Positions 1 through 11,845 of a stretch of DNA of 64,000 bases are shown one piece after another. The first letter of the stretch is position 1; every line of letters starts with the position of its first letter. The stretch spans positions 35,528,351-35,592,350 of the forward strand of contig CM067372.1 in the NCBI GenBank assembly GCA_034401795.1, read 5' to 3'. Origin of the DNA: Chaetoderma sp. LZ-2023a. Its lineage: Eukaryota > Mollusca > Caudofoveata > Chaetodermatida > Chaetodermatidae. Below the pieces are notes generated by a model. It made no database searches. It worked only from the letters and a program-made list of their open reading frames with translations, and had not been told where the DNA came from. The position numbers and the translations under genes are program-made.

Positions 1-3000
1 TATTTACGTGCCCAAGTGACAGGAGAAGTGGTCAGAGCCATCACTGTCTTGTCTTTGACAGATGGCAACTACACACATGCGATGGATTTATTGCAGCAAT
101 GTTATGGACAGTCGCATAAGATAATCAGTGCTTACATGCGTGCGTTATGGGAGTTACGTAAGCCAGAACCTTTGCTAGAATTGCTTAGAGATTTCACCGA
201 TTGTTTGGAAACATAAATTCGGAGTCTAAGTACACTTGGTAAAATGGAGAATTCGTACGGTGACTTATTATTACCTGTTGTGTTGGATAAATTACCACCG
301 GCCATTCGCAAACAAATGGCCAGAGACCATGGAAATAACGAATGGGATATTAAGGATTTACGTGTTTCCCTGCAGAAAGAGATCGACGCCATGCAAGCTG
401 GTGATGTGAGTAGTACATTAGCATACGAACAAACCATGCCTTCCACAGCTGCCTTTCACACACGCACATCTCAGTACCAGCGCAGAATAGAATCACGTGA
501 TGGGACCAGGCCAAAATTCTTCTCTAAGCCACGCCTTATGTGTGCTTACTGTAAAGGTGGATACCTATCAGGGGATTGTAACGTGATCTCAGATAAAACA
601 AAGCATGACGAGGTGGTGGTCAGAGACCACTTGTGCTTTAATTGCCTGGGAAAACACTGTGCCGTGGAGCGTAAATCTAAAAACCGGTGTCGTATATGTC
701 AGAGGAAACACCACACATCATTGTGTATGGACTGTAAACATGATAAGACAATGACGACCACATTAAACACATCTGACAAAGCCATAGAAAACCCATTGCC
801 AGGCGAAACTCAAGTTTCATTAGCAAGCCTTAATGGTCCCATGCTATTAAAAACGGCGATTGAAAACATTTCATCTGGCCATGATTCTGTCACTGTTGCT
901 ATTTTATTTGACAAGGGTGCGCAATGTTAATTTATAACGCAAGAAGTTGCAGACATGCTAAACATCAAATGCCATGAAACTGAAAACGTTCAGATATCTG
1001 CTTTCGGTGGAAATACTGGACTACGCACATTGAAAGTTGCTAATTTCACGTTGCTAACAATTGATAACTCCAATGACATCAGTAATCACGCTTTTGTGGT
1101 ACCCCAAGTTCAACTCCCATGCGGAACTACATACAGCCATCAGTGCTCAGTCTACCATACCTACAAGGGTTAAAGCTTGCTCACCCGTATACGCATACAG
1201 ACACGGATGTAATTTTAGTCTTAATTGGTGCAGATTATTACTGGTCCATTGTCGGGATCACATAGTTCGCGGGTCAGGTCCAACAGCTGTATCATCAAAA
1301 TCAGATATCTCTTATCTGGACCTATGCCGTCCTCTGGAAATGAGTCAATATCAAACCTTCAGCAGTATATCATGTCAACATTGATATCAACTCTCATCGC
1401 GATGAAGAAATCTACTTGCTACGATTATGGGACCTAGAGACGATAGGGGTTAAGAAAAATTAACTTGATCAGGTACTTAATCACGTGCATTACCGTAAAA
1501 CACACATCCGCAATGAACACGGACATTGCATAGCAAAACTGCCGTGGAAAGATGACCACGCCCCTTTGCCAGTTAATCGTCAGGTAGCGGAAATGCGCAC
1601 ACGCGCTGTGGTACGGCGACTGTCTCCAGACTTGTGCGAGACATATGATAACATTATTAAGCAACAACTCTCAAGTGATTACATAGAAATCCTCAAGAAC
1701 GATGATAAAACGTGCTGTCATTACTTGCTTCATAGAGCCGTCAAAAAGGACTCCGCTTCCACTCCATTACGTATAGTGTACAACTGTTCATGCTCTACAG
1801 ATACTTCGCCCAGTCTAAACGATTGTCTACAAATGGGACCGCCCTTACTTAGTGACTTGGCAGACATTCTGTTACGTTTACGTGTTCATAAAATCGCCAT
1901 TTCATCAGACTTCACAATGCACCCATGCAGTATGATGCGAAATTTCCTATTTTGTTACCCTCGAACGGTGCTTATACAAAGATGGTTATTTGAGATGCGC
2001 ATCACAGGATTTTACATGCAGGGCCTGAGTCGACAATGACATTCTTACGTCAAACATTCTGGATTACTAAAATGTGTCAGACCGTGAAGTGTATACTCAG
2101 AAACTGCATCCAATGCAAACTCGTAACTGGATTACCATTAAAACCATCCGAGTCCGCACCGCTTCAGTCATTTGGCTCAAAGAAGCATCATCATTCGCAA
2201 TCTGTGGACTGGACTATACGGGAGCGCTATACGTTAAATCAGATATTACAGGTAGACGTGAAGATAAGGCTTATATTTTATTGTTTACTTGTGCCAATAC
2301 CCGTGCTGTCCATCTTGACACCGTACCAAATTTAACCACCAGTACTTTCCTCCATGCCTTCAGGCGGTTCGCCGCCCATCAGTCGCTACCGAGAAAACTA
2401 ATTTCTGATAATGCCTCCACTTTCTTGTCAGCAGGGGAGAAGATCAAGAAATTATTTTGTTCTAGCAAAGTTTAAGAGTACATGGTAAACCATTACGTTG
2501 ATTGGTCATTCATTACGAAACGAGCACCATGGCATGGAGGTTTTTGGGAAATGTTGATCGGCTTAATGAAAACTTGTCTAAAAAAAGGTCCTAGGCAGGG
2601 CGTTTGTGACCCTAGAAGAACTCACTACTGTGGTTACTGAAATAGAAATCGTGTTAAACAACCAACCATTAACATATTATTCATCTGACATTGATGACCC
2701 TGCCCCCCTAACACCGTCACATCTATTACACGGTCGTGTCCTCACAAATCTACCACACATGGATGTAACAGACGAGCAGATAGACGATCCAACATTTGGC
2801 GACTCACAAACTGAACTTGAAAAGCGTGCTCAATGAGTCTATGTTACAGACACATTTCATTCACAGGTGGTCTAGAGAATACCTAACGGCGTTACGAGAA
2901 AGACACATTTCTTCACATTTCGTCTAACACTGACAATGTTATAGCTGTAGGAGATATCGTGCTGGTGCAGGATGACAGTAAAACTCGTATTAACTGGAAA

Positions 3001-3363
3001 TTAGCTGTTGTAACAGAACTTATTTACGGAAATGATAATCTCATTCGATCTGCTAAAATCAAAATGGACAAAGGTGTTACAAACTGTCCGATAAATAAGC
3101 TATACCCCTAGAAGTATCAGCTGTAGTAACACCTGGTACTAAACATGCTAGACCCCAGGGCATGTACATTGTGAGAGGATGCCAATCACAGTAAAACAGA
3201 GTCATTAAATCTGTGGGAGCGGATCTACTGCCTTGATTGTATACCGCCTATATAAATAAAGTTAGTTCAGGTCTAGCAGTAGTTTAATAAAGTACTATTC
3301 TGTTCTCTGTCTTCTCCCACCAATTCGTGAACCTGTTTCTTCGTGTGTATACTTACTCCCACA
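1..3363 (+). mobile_element. BEL/Pao LTR retrotransposon fossil, 5' end outside the window
   Basis: The plus strand carries parts of a BEL/Pao element in the family's usual order. About 244-760 is the end of gag, with cysteine-rich knuckles (CAYCKGG, CFNCLGKHC, CRICQRKHH). About 830-1150 is the retroviral-type aspartic protease region, where LFDKGAQC sits in the usual active-site context. About 1485-2030 is a reverse transcriptase remnant. About 2036-2475 is integrase (NCIQCK zinc segment, GLDYTGALYVK and LISDNAS core segments), and about 2606-3110 is an integrase tail resembling the domain found after BEL integrases, ending NKLYPL. A 3' LTR follows. The element is clearly broken in many places and looks old. 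Its 5' LTR and first gag part lie left of the window. The family call rests on the gag zinc region plus the integrase tail and is firm; boundaries between parts are approximate. Confidence 0.88.
3212..3363 (+). repeat. 3' LTR of the BEL/Pao fossil
   Basis: This segment begins TGTGGGAG and ends CTCCCACA, a perfect 8-bp inverted repeat with TG...CA ends as LTRs require. It holds a TATATAAATAAAG stretch near 3250 and a second AATAAA near 3288, which could serve as promoter and polyadenylation signals. At about 152 bp it is short for the family. The partner LTR is outside the window, so LTR divergence cannot be used to date it. Confidence 0.7.
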
Positions 3364-3500
3364 ATCACTGCCATCAAGAGGATCCAGTTTTCAATCAATC
3401 AATTATAATCTATATCTTGTAAGAAGGCCTATCATCCTGTTATGACAGGTTGTTTGGGTATTTAAATTTTTACCTGAGGGTATTAATTAGTGTACCGTTT

Positions 3501-6414
3501 TTAATAGTTGGTCTGATACCAATCAGGTTTTATATCGACTGCGAGGTAATCATAGTATAACGGTTGAGTCTTCCATAACTTATCCAGCCTAGATTCAAAA
3601 GATAATATTGTTTGGGATTCAGCTACGTGTTGTGGTAGGCTATTCCATAGGTCTGTAACTCGATGTTTGAAAGAGTATTTTTGCAAGTCGAGTCTTGCTC
3701 TTTGTTTGTATAACTTTAGACTTTGATCCCTAGTTATAGGAAACTGAAAAAATTCACAGATTTCTGGGTCATATTTTTTAGTTAGGATTTTGTAGGTCTC
3801 TATCATATCCCCCCTTTTTCTTCGATATGCCAAAGTTGGTCAATCGAGTATTTTAAGTCTGGCTTCATAGCTTAAGTATGATAGGCCTGGTACTACTTTA
3901 GTTGTGCGTCGCTGTACATTTTCCAGAAGGTCTATATGTTTTCTATAATGAGGACTCCATGCCTGGTTTGCATATTCGACATGAGATCTTACCAATGATG
4001 TGTAATGCGTTTTGAACAATTTAATGTCTAAATGCACAAATGTGCACAAATGTGCGCCGGATAATTCCCATGATTACGTTTGCTTTGTTGACCGTATCAA
4101 CAATATGTCTTTCAAAGGTCAACTTATCATCAATGATAACACCAATATCTATGTCAGTGTTAGTGAATTCTATAGGTCTTTTAGTAATCTGTAATTGTAC
4201 TCTTCTAAGGATGGTTTACCAATTCGCATGCATTTACATTTCTCTGCGTTGAATTTTAAGAGCCACTTATCAGACCATTCCCCTAACAAATATATATCTG
4301 ATTGCATTTTTAATCTATCTGGTGTGGAGTTTATTTCCTGAAACAACTTTGTGTCATCTGCATATAAATATACGTCGCTGCCATTTTTTATACAATTGGT
4401 TAGGTCGTTTATATACAAGATAAAGAGAACAGGTCCCAATACAGAGCCCTGGGGGATGCCACTACATACAGGTTTCCATTCTCAGTGTTCTTTGTTAATT
4501 ATGACTCTTTGTTTGCGGTCTGATAGAAATGATTTAATCCAATTCACAATTTAGGCCCTATATTGTATTGTGTTAATTTGTGAACAAGTCTCCCATGAGG
4601 CACCTTATCAAAGGCCTTTAAAGGCCGAGAATTTGTGTCCATTTGTCTATAACATGTAATAGCTATAATAAAGTTGATCTACCCAGGATGAAACCAAATT
4701 GATTTTTACTTAACAATCTGTTCTCCTTCATATGTATCATTATACTATCTCTTATAATACTTTCTAACAGTTTACATACTATGCTAGTTAAACTTATAGG
4801 TCTATATTTTCCCACATACTTTTTGTCTCCTTTCTTGAATATGGGGGCTTATATTGGCTTGTTTCCACTGTGTAGGAAGGGTACCAGTACTCAACGAGTT
4901 CCGAAAAAGTTTCAGTAAAGGTTTTACTAAAATATCTTCAAGTTCTTTTAAAATACGTGGATGTATCATGTCGGGTCCAGGGGATTTTGAAATTTTCAGG
5001 TTCTCCATATATTTCTTGATGATCTCTGTATTGATAGTTACTGAATTTATTTCTGGGCAAGACACTTTCTCAATTTCTGGTAATACGCCATCAGGTTCTA
5101 TTATAAATACAGATGAGAAATTTGATAAAGCCTCAGCTTTGTCTACATCCGTAGAAGTAAAGTGCTTATGGTTATTGTCGGTGTATAAGCCTGTTTGGTT
5201 TTTGTCTTGGATCTTACATACGTCCAAAACATTTTCGGATTGTCCTTAATATTTATGGCTATTTTTTTGCTCATGTAACTTTACAGTCTTTCTGGTTTCT
5301 CTGCGGATCTGATTTCTTACCCTGTTATATTCTGTTTTCGTTACAACATCACCTGTCATCCTGTATTTTGCCCAGAGCCCTCGCTTGTCTTTTATCATAT
5401 TTAGTAGTTTACGTTTAAAAGGGAGCCTGTGCTTTTTATTATTCTTTTTAAACTGCTGCTTAATAATGGCCTTAGGTACACATTCTTTTACTGCTGTTCT
5501 TAATTTGTTTGTAAAAATATCCCATTGTATCTCTATATCGCGATCTTTCAAGATGATGTCCCAATCAATGTCTAGAATACTTTTCATTTGCTCATAATTT
5601 GCCTTATTATAAATATATCTTGATTTGGGCTCAACTGAGCATAGAAATCTACTGTTATGACTGAGTGGTCACTTTTACCTAGAGGTGCATCTATGTCAAG
5701 TTTCCCTATCATGCCTTCTTCATTTGTAAATATTAAGTCTAAACATGCTGGCTTGTTAGTACCGCTGCCTCTAGTTTGTTCTGTTACATGCTGATATAAA
5801 AAAGAATCCCTTATGGTCTCTATGAAATCAAATTCAGGATCACCATTGGTTGAATATTCTGTCCAATCTATGCCTGGGGAAATTAAAGACCCCCATGATA
5901 ATTATATGTGCATAGTGCATGTTAGTTACTTGTTCCAGAAGTAATTGCAGATTTCTGTTATTTTCTATAGCTGAGCTGGGGCTACGATAAATAAATGTGA
6001 TTAATAATCTGTCTGTAAAATTTACGTAAATTCAGTAAAATATATGTTAATGTCTATTGGTGTATATCTTAAGGATGAAAGTACATAAACCATCAGTCCC
6101 CTGCCCACAATGTCCTTGGTAATGTTTACGGGCAGTATATCATATCCATCTAAATTGTATTCTGAAATCTGTCTTTCATGTCTAAAATATTTTGGTTTAA
6201 CTTCTGAAAATGCTAATACCCAAGGTTTATCCTCCATGATGTTTAATCTTTGTTTAAGTTCAATTAATTTTTCTGCACTGAATGTATCAACATTTGAAAA
6301 CAAAACTTTAAAGCCATTACAATTTGCGTTTACATATTTTTTTGCTTTTTGTGCATTTTTTGTGTTGATAATATGTAATTTATTTATGTCATCTTTTGTG
6401 TTGTTTACATGCAC
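3501..6414 (-). pseudogene. LINE ORF2: APE endonuclease plus reverse transcriptase
   Basis: The minus strand gives, in order: endonuclease N-terminal part (6414-6022, VLFSNVDTFSAEKL and a catalytic-type Glu in LAFSEVKPK); endonuclease C-terminal part (about 6000-5600, a GDFN-like segment and SDHSV); a basic linker (5587-5246); the RT N-terminal half (5227-4802, SPGPDMIHPRILKEL); the RT core (about 4790-4170, [13 protein letters not shown] and the catalytic YADDTKLF); and the C-terminal region (4049-3501, RSHVEYANQAWSPHYRK and KYDPEICEFF). This is the CR1 order, EN-RT without RNase H. Reading-frame changes and stops separate the pieces, so no single ORF2 product is possible. The YADD box and the endonuclease landmarks are otherwise well kept, suggesting moderate age. 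Confidence 0.85.
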
Positions 6415-6458
6415 ACTTTTACTATAACATTCACCCCTTAAAAGAGAGAATCTGTTAT

Positions 6459-8870
6459 TTAGTATTGTTTGTTCTGGTAGTAATGTTTGTTTTGATTGTA
6501 TGGTTGACTGCTTGGACTCCTCCCTAATCTCCTCCCATAGATAAAATCCTGTTTTTCTTTTTCAGGGTTATGATGGTTTTGTGACATGCCTAACGATATG
6601 CACAAGTAAGTTAATATATTTTGGGACATTACATTTAGTCCTTGCGTGTTTGGATGTATGTAATCAAAGAAAAGATCTTGATATACATAGCCATCTGGAC
6701 TGCTGAATGGTTGAGAATGGTCAATAAATACCGCACCGTGACAATCAGCTAATGAGTATAGCCTCTCATTAAATTCTTGGACCAGACCATTTTCATAATT
6801 GTCATAAGGCCTAGGTAGTAAGGCGGACACAAATATGACTGTATTAGGTGCAGTTGATTGCACATCCTTAATCATGGAATCATAATCACTTATCATTCCA
6901 TCCACAATTCGTCTTCCAGTCTCATTACTACCTACATGTAGTACAAGGGCATCATACTTCTTGAGCAATAGATATTTATCCAACTGATATTGAACCTCCT
7001 TGATACGTGCTCCACTGTAGGATCTTACATCAACATTTCTATCTTCATTTGACATGTATCGTCCACTAAATTTGCAGAGGGTTGAACTCCCTATCAATAA
7101 AATAGAATGTTTATCTTGTATCTGTTGGTTAGGTATGTTAGAGTATCGTATATTTCCATTAACTCTTTCATGTTGTGCGGTATTTACAGGCCTACTGTTC
7201 TGCATGAGTTGTTGATTAGTCATGCTAGTTGTATGTATCTTGTTTTGCACACCTATCCTAGGTCTGGCCACAGCATCTGCATAGCTGCCAATCCTACCCA
7301 TGTTTTGGTTGACATGTGTTGTTTCGTGGCGCCAATTTGATTGATACCTGTTTCACATTGATGAGAAGTTGATTGACTGTAGCTAGGCTGTGTAGGGGTA
7401 CTCATAGCTGATGAATTGCTAGGATTTCTCATTTTGCTTTTAGAAATAGTATGGTTAACAGGTGGTCTCAGGGGATTGCTGACCTGTTGCATACTGGCTT
7501 GTTTACCTACAATCACTGGTATACTATTTTGTAGATTGCAATTCTCACCCTTACGATCGATATATATATTTCGTTGAGCTGACATTGTAAAATATCCCTC
7601 CTTTATTGCTTTTATTTCCTCATAACAGCCTATATTTATTTCTGTTATTTCATTTAGCAATTATCTCAGTATACTACCATTTGTACTCATTTCGGGGTCA
7701 CTATCTGTTGCATTATGTCTAGAGAAAGTGTCCTTCAATAAGTCAATGTGACTGCATATAGAAACGCCAGTACTAAGACTGGGCTTGTGTGATGATGCAT
7801 TCACATTAGTACTAGTTATATTCCCACTAGTTGTGATGTGTTGAATAACATCAGCGTTGCTATATGGTGTGACATCAGTTAGATCTACAATATTTGCATT
7901 GTGCTCAATAATGTCAGTGTTACTGATCGCCGACTGGAGCGAAATTGGTGATGCCTGATATGTTTCTGACTCTTCATTTAGGTTTCTGTTTGTGGCATAT
8001 ACTGTGTCTTCAGGTAAATCACACTTGTACTCGCAGTCATACACAGACTTATGCCATTTTAGAAACTCGTTAATCTGTTTTGATATTACTGTGCATGCGA
8101 TACATGAGTATCTACGCTTAGATGTAGCTAATGCTGAGAGCATGTAGATTGGCAACTGTGTGCATGTACAGTGTGTCCAATTTATGCAATCATAGCATAG
8201 TATCATATAATTGTTATTAGGGTTTCCACACCCACAACCATTTGCCGGGCGGTTTCAGATGTTTTATTCTCGGTGGCATTTTTGGGTGTGTTTTCAAACC
8301 ATTTAACGTCACTGGCATTTATGGAGGCAAATTTAACTGTAGCATCATTGTGTATGTCAGCTACTGTTAGAATGGTACTAGGGGGGCTTACTTGGCTGGT
8401 TTTATCTACTTGACTGATGGTCATAGTGCTCAGTGCTGCTGAGAGTGAGATTAGGGTAGGAGACTTATTACTATTTGTTACTGAATCATTAGTTTGGATA
8501 GAGGTTGTGTTAGTAATACAGGAGGTTAGATTCTCCCTTCGTGTCACTGGATCACTTGGCGGATGAGATGTCAGAATAGAAATACATTTTTTGCTTGTTA
8601 TGGTTGTTTCTTTGGGAACCTTCTGTCCTACTGGTGTGCCCTTAGGTCTATACTGCGGAAATCTAACATAGAAGCAGGCATCAGTTTTACTGAGGATAGC
8701 AACTGACCAAGCTCATAGAAGATGGGAAGATCATTCTAGTTAGTATTTTGTACCCAGCACCACTAAATGCATGATCCAAAGCAAAGCCAAAGGGCGCATC
8801 AATTTTTCTTCTGTTAATTGTTCACACAGGAAACAGTTACGCCAATCTATGGCTCGTCAGGACAGAGTAG
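6459..8870 (-). pseudogene. LINE ORF1 with PHD-like finger and SGNH esterase domain
   Basis: Read on the minus strand, the region starts near 8870 with a coding-like stretch (DWRNCFLCEQL) and runs through a serine/threonine-rich segment (8547-8203). A PHD-like cluster follows (8206-8080: CYDCINW, HCTCTQLP, CIAC), then a low-complexity linker (about 8000-7300), then a 280-residue open frame (7301-6459). That frame holds an SGNH/GDSL-type hydrolase: block I ILLIGSS, block III VLHVGSNETG, and the C-terminal DYIHP (Asp-x-x-His) block. ORF1 esterases of CR1 elements are thought to help the ribonucleoprotein associate with membranes or lipids; that role is from the family, not visible here. There is a frame change near 8206 and another near 7280, and an in-frame TAA at about 7661-7663, so the copy is not functional as read. 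Confidence 0.82.
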
Positions 8871-9394
8871 GGAGAGAAATGTCACTTGTCACAAATTGCA
8901 ATGCCATTGCCATTTAAGCTATTTGAATCTGAGGAATAAAAAATATATATCATTTATGTTTGTATATATTTGAATTTATATTCATGTATATTTGTTTTTA
9001 TACGTTTGATTATATTTGATTATATTCGGGGTAGTTTCTAAATTTTATGTATAGTTTTATTTATTAAAAAGAAAAAGAAAAAATATATTTCTAACATTTT
9101 CTTCTAAATACTAGGTTCCCACTGGGTAGCTGATCAAATGTTTCCACCAGACCTTATCGCGCAGCGGTCTTTTGTACCCATAATGTTTATGTTTGTTTGA
9201 CCAAATACTTTAGTTAATAAAATCAGTTGGCACATAGTCGAAGTATTATTATAGATTTCAGTTTTATTAACAGAATATAGTGGCCGAATGTGTTGGTAAA
9301 ACATTCAAAAGCAATTTACGAAGCATGTACACGTGTCCCTCGTACTCGAACGACCATACATCCGCTATAAAACCAACATCAATTCTGTAGTATT
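8871..9394. other. AT-rich stretch, no gene seen
   Basis: The stretch is very rich in A and T, with TATATTTGAATTTATATTC-type near-repeats around 8940-9060. No frame shows a recognisable protein and no terminal inverted repeats were found. It may contain the LINE's 5' untranslated region next to 8870, but nothing marks that boundary. Confidence 0.5.
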
Positions 9395-9800
9395 CATCCT
9401 GATGCCCTGATCATAATCAATTACATTACATAGATCCTAATAGCCCAATCATAATCTATTGTGGTACATTCAGTCTGACGTACCAATCATAATCAGTTAT
9501 GTCACATACAGCCTACCATCACGATTAGAATCAATTATGTCACATGCATCCTGATATCATGATCATAATCAATTATGCCACATGCATCCTGATCTCAGGA
9601 TCATAATCACTTATGCCACATACAGCCCGATGGCCCAATTATAATCAATTACATCACATGCAGCCTGATGTCATGATCATAGTCAGTTATCTCGCATACA
9701 GACTGAAGACCCTACCATTATCAACTACATCCCATGCATCCTGACAGACATATCATAATCAATTATGGCACATGCAACCTAATGTCTCGATCATAATTGA
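9395..9800 (+). repeat. Degenerate ~38-40 bp tandem array (family A)
   Basis: About ten imperfect copies of a unit of the type ATCATAATCAATTATGYCAC followed by ATGCATCCTGATGTCATG. Spacing of the ATCATAATCAATTA word is roughly 38-42 bp. The same unit recurs singly or in pairs near 10075, 10545, 17275 and 46480, always next to the same downstream sequence, so the array is part of a dispersed element (family A) rather than an isolated satellite. Confidence 0.75.
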
Positions 9801-10430
9801 GAGAAATACTCTGGCATGGATGGCAATTATGTTGTCTGTTATATGAATTGAATGTGTTTACTATTTAATAAACAGTATGTGAAATATTTTGAAACTGATT
9901 CAACTAGGGACACTGTTGTGGTCATAGCAAATCCACTCTCACAACAGTACACATAGGTCAAAATAGGTATCAGGTTTTTTTTCTTGAGATACAGCTACGT
10001 GGTGACTCTCTACAGGCCTCCCCCATTACGCCCATCTGACCTTATGCTCGTATGACCATGCGTACAGTGTGACATCATAATCAATTATGTCCCATGCAGT
10101 CTGAAGTCACAATCATAGTTGATATAAATATTCCATCATAAATGGTAAAATAGAACCTCAATTGTACAAATTTTATGCATTTACTATTTAATAAATGTTC
10201 TGTTGAATATTTTAAAACTGATTTGGCTGGAGACTGTTGACGCCCAAGTTATCACCAGCGACTGTGTACTATCTATAGGGGCCTTGAAAATGGATTCTGG
10301 GAAAGACAGTGGTTAAAAGGATCTAAATCATGTGTAACACGCTCAAGATAGGGTCGGTGCTTAGCTAGACAGGGGTGGTGTGTAGCTAAAACCGGAATTC
10401 ACAGATTATAAGGGTTCCATTGCTTCTGAT
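9800..10430 (+). repeat. Dispersed repeat family A, copy 1 (duplicated internally)
   Basis: The stretch contains the family landmarks in order: TTTACTATTTAATAAAC (near 9857 and again near 10180), a TGTTGAATATTTTAAAACTG segment, and a GCTTAGCTAGAC/GTGTAGCTAAAACCGG end near 10360-10400. The same order is found at 17255-17660 and 46470-46810. No coding capacity is visible. The two TTTACTATTTAATAAA copies suggest a partial internal duplication. This looks like a non-autonomous element, but clean terminal repeats were not identified. Confidence 0.6.
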
Positions 10431-10611
10431 GAAATTAAATACAATGGCCATTCCGCTAGTTTGGAATTGGTTGCATGTTTCATATTTAATGGGGTTCCGT
10501 ATACTTGATTATTGAATACAATCTTCCCCTCAGGTATATATCATCATAATCAATTATGACGCATGTAGACTGACGTCACAATCAAATACATAATTAATGG
10601 CATAGTTAGGG
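10430..10611 (+). other. Family A fragment with CRE-like palindrome
   Basis: A further partial unit of family A lies near 10545-10600 (ATCATAATCAATTATGACGC, then CTGACGTCACAATC). It includes TGACGTCA, the palindromic CRE/ATF-type site. No gene is seen. Confidence 0.45.
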
Positions 10612-10805
10612 CCAATATGTATGATTACTGTATTCTGCGGCTGTAGTCATAGAGACATGCTACAATTGCAGTCAGTCCGTCTTCGCCTTTGGCCACTGCG
10701 TCTTGTCCTCAGCCAAAATCTTTAGCTTTCTCTGGTCCATTCTTGATTTGACTGTACTGAGTCCTTTCTTGAGGTCACCTCATAGCACGCTTAAGAGATT
10801 TACGC
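10612..10805 (-). mobile_element. LINE 3'-end fragment, inverted relative to the next copy
   Basis: The reverse complement of this segment aligns closely with 11635-11840, covering the end of the RT protein, the 3' untranslated region and the tail GTAATCATACAT. Here the tail points left. The segment therefore represents the 3' end of a second, minus-strand copy of the same LINE family as 10850-11845, possibly the downstream half of the minus-strand piece at 11830-12358. Confidence 0.75.
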
Positions 10806-10849
10806 AGTGAGAGTACGCTGCGAGTACGAGTCAAGTCAGTGAAGTCTGT

Positions 10850-11776
10850 AGAGTTTGAGACATCAATCGGCTCCCCACAGGGAGATGGTCTATTCCCTGC
10901 ACTCTTCACCTGTTACCTGGCTGCTGCATTGAAATCCGTGCGGGAAAATTCCACAAGATCAACCCCGCCCCCCCCCCCCCAGTGTCAATACTGGGCATGC
11001 TGCTAGAGATGGAATATGCCGACGATGTGGACTTTATAGATGAGGAAAAGAAACCCCTTGACGAACTTCTCCCAATAGCTACAAGCAAACTAAAAATTGA
11101 GAATATCTTTATGAATGATTCCAAAACAGAGTTCACCCACATATACATATCTACAAACCATGAAACTAAAGAAAATGACGATCCACTCCATGGCGGCAAA
11201 CCATGGAGGAAACGCTGCATCACGGGAACATAGCTTTCCAGTCCTTCTGGAAGCTATGGATTCATAGATCACAGACGCCCTTGGTAAAAAGACTATGTTT
11301 ATACAATGCAACCTGAGTATCCTTGATGATATATAACTGTAACAGCTTGGCAGCTCCAAAGGCAGCTCTAGACAAACTTGATGCCTGCCACCGCAAACAC
11401 ATATGCACCATCACTGGACACCGATGGCCAGAGAGCATAGTTACCAATGATGGACTATACAAGATATGTAATAAGCGGCCGCTGTCTGTAAAAGTCGCCC
11501 AGCAAAGATGGTCCATGTTTGGCCATGTGCTAAGGATGCCAGAAGACACAGCAGCACAGAGAGCCTTGGAATTCGCCCAACTCGGAGTCAGCAAATACAG
11601 AGCCAGGACAGGACGGCATTGCATAAATCTGCTAAGCGTGCTATGAGGTGACCTCAGGAAAGCAGGATTAGGTACACTCAAGTCAAGAATGGACATGAGG
11701 AAGCTAAGGATTTTGGCTGAGGACAAGACACAGTGGGCAAAAGCGAATAAGGACTGATTACAGCTGTAGGATGTTT

Positions 11777-11807
<31 letters not shown>

Positions 11808-11845
11808 AGCCACAGAAAACGGTAATCATACATACATACATCCTC
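10850..11845 (+). pseudogene. Non-LTR reverse transcriptase fragment (RT core to 3' tail)
   Basis: The plus strand reads an RT segment near 10858 (TSIGSPQGDGLFPALFTCYL), then the catalytic EYADDVDFI at about 11008-11035. The C-terminal region follows (11323-11646; CHRKHICTITGHRWPES, NKRPLSVKVAQQRWSMFGHV). Stops and frame changes separate the blocks. After the coding part come a CTA repeat (11777-11808), the sequence CAGCCACAGAAAACGG and a CATACATACAT tail. The fragment is 5'-truncated inside the RT. The clade is uncertain: the RW-x-FGHVLRMP ending recalls RTE-like and related elements, but no endonuclease or RNase H is present to decide it. Confidence 0.75.
11777..11808 (+). repeat. (CTA)n microsatellite in LINE 3' region
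   Basis: About ten CTA units sit just inside the 3' end of the LINE fragment. The corresponding place in the inverted copy at 10612-10805 has only a single CTAC, so the expansion happened after the two copies separated or varies between source elements. Confidence 0.85.

Larger units (their letters stand above)
3389..8870 (-). mobile_element. CR1-like LINE, near full length, decayed
   Basis: A 5.5-kb minus-strand non-LTR retrotransposon with ORF1 (8870 to 6459) and ORF2 (6414 to 3501). It ends in a short ATTGATTGATTG tail near 3389-3405, as expected for CR1-type elements, which finish in short tandem repeats rather than poly-A. ORF1 carries a PHD-like cysteine cluster and an SGNH-hydrolase domain, and ORF2 an APE endonuclease and a reverse transcriptase, an architecture known from the CR1 group. 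Its 3' end lies only about 25 bp from the BEL LTR. No target duplication was identified. The protein content argues for an element that inserted essentially whole and then decayed. Confidence 0.88.

Noticed and set aside
10612-11840. A new DNA transposon with 190-bp terminal inverted repeats
   Set aside because: The inverted arms are the coding 3' end and tail of a LINE, with tails outward; two opposed LINE insertions explain them.
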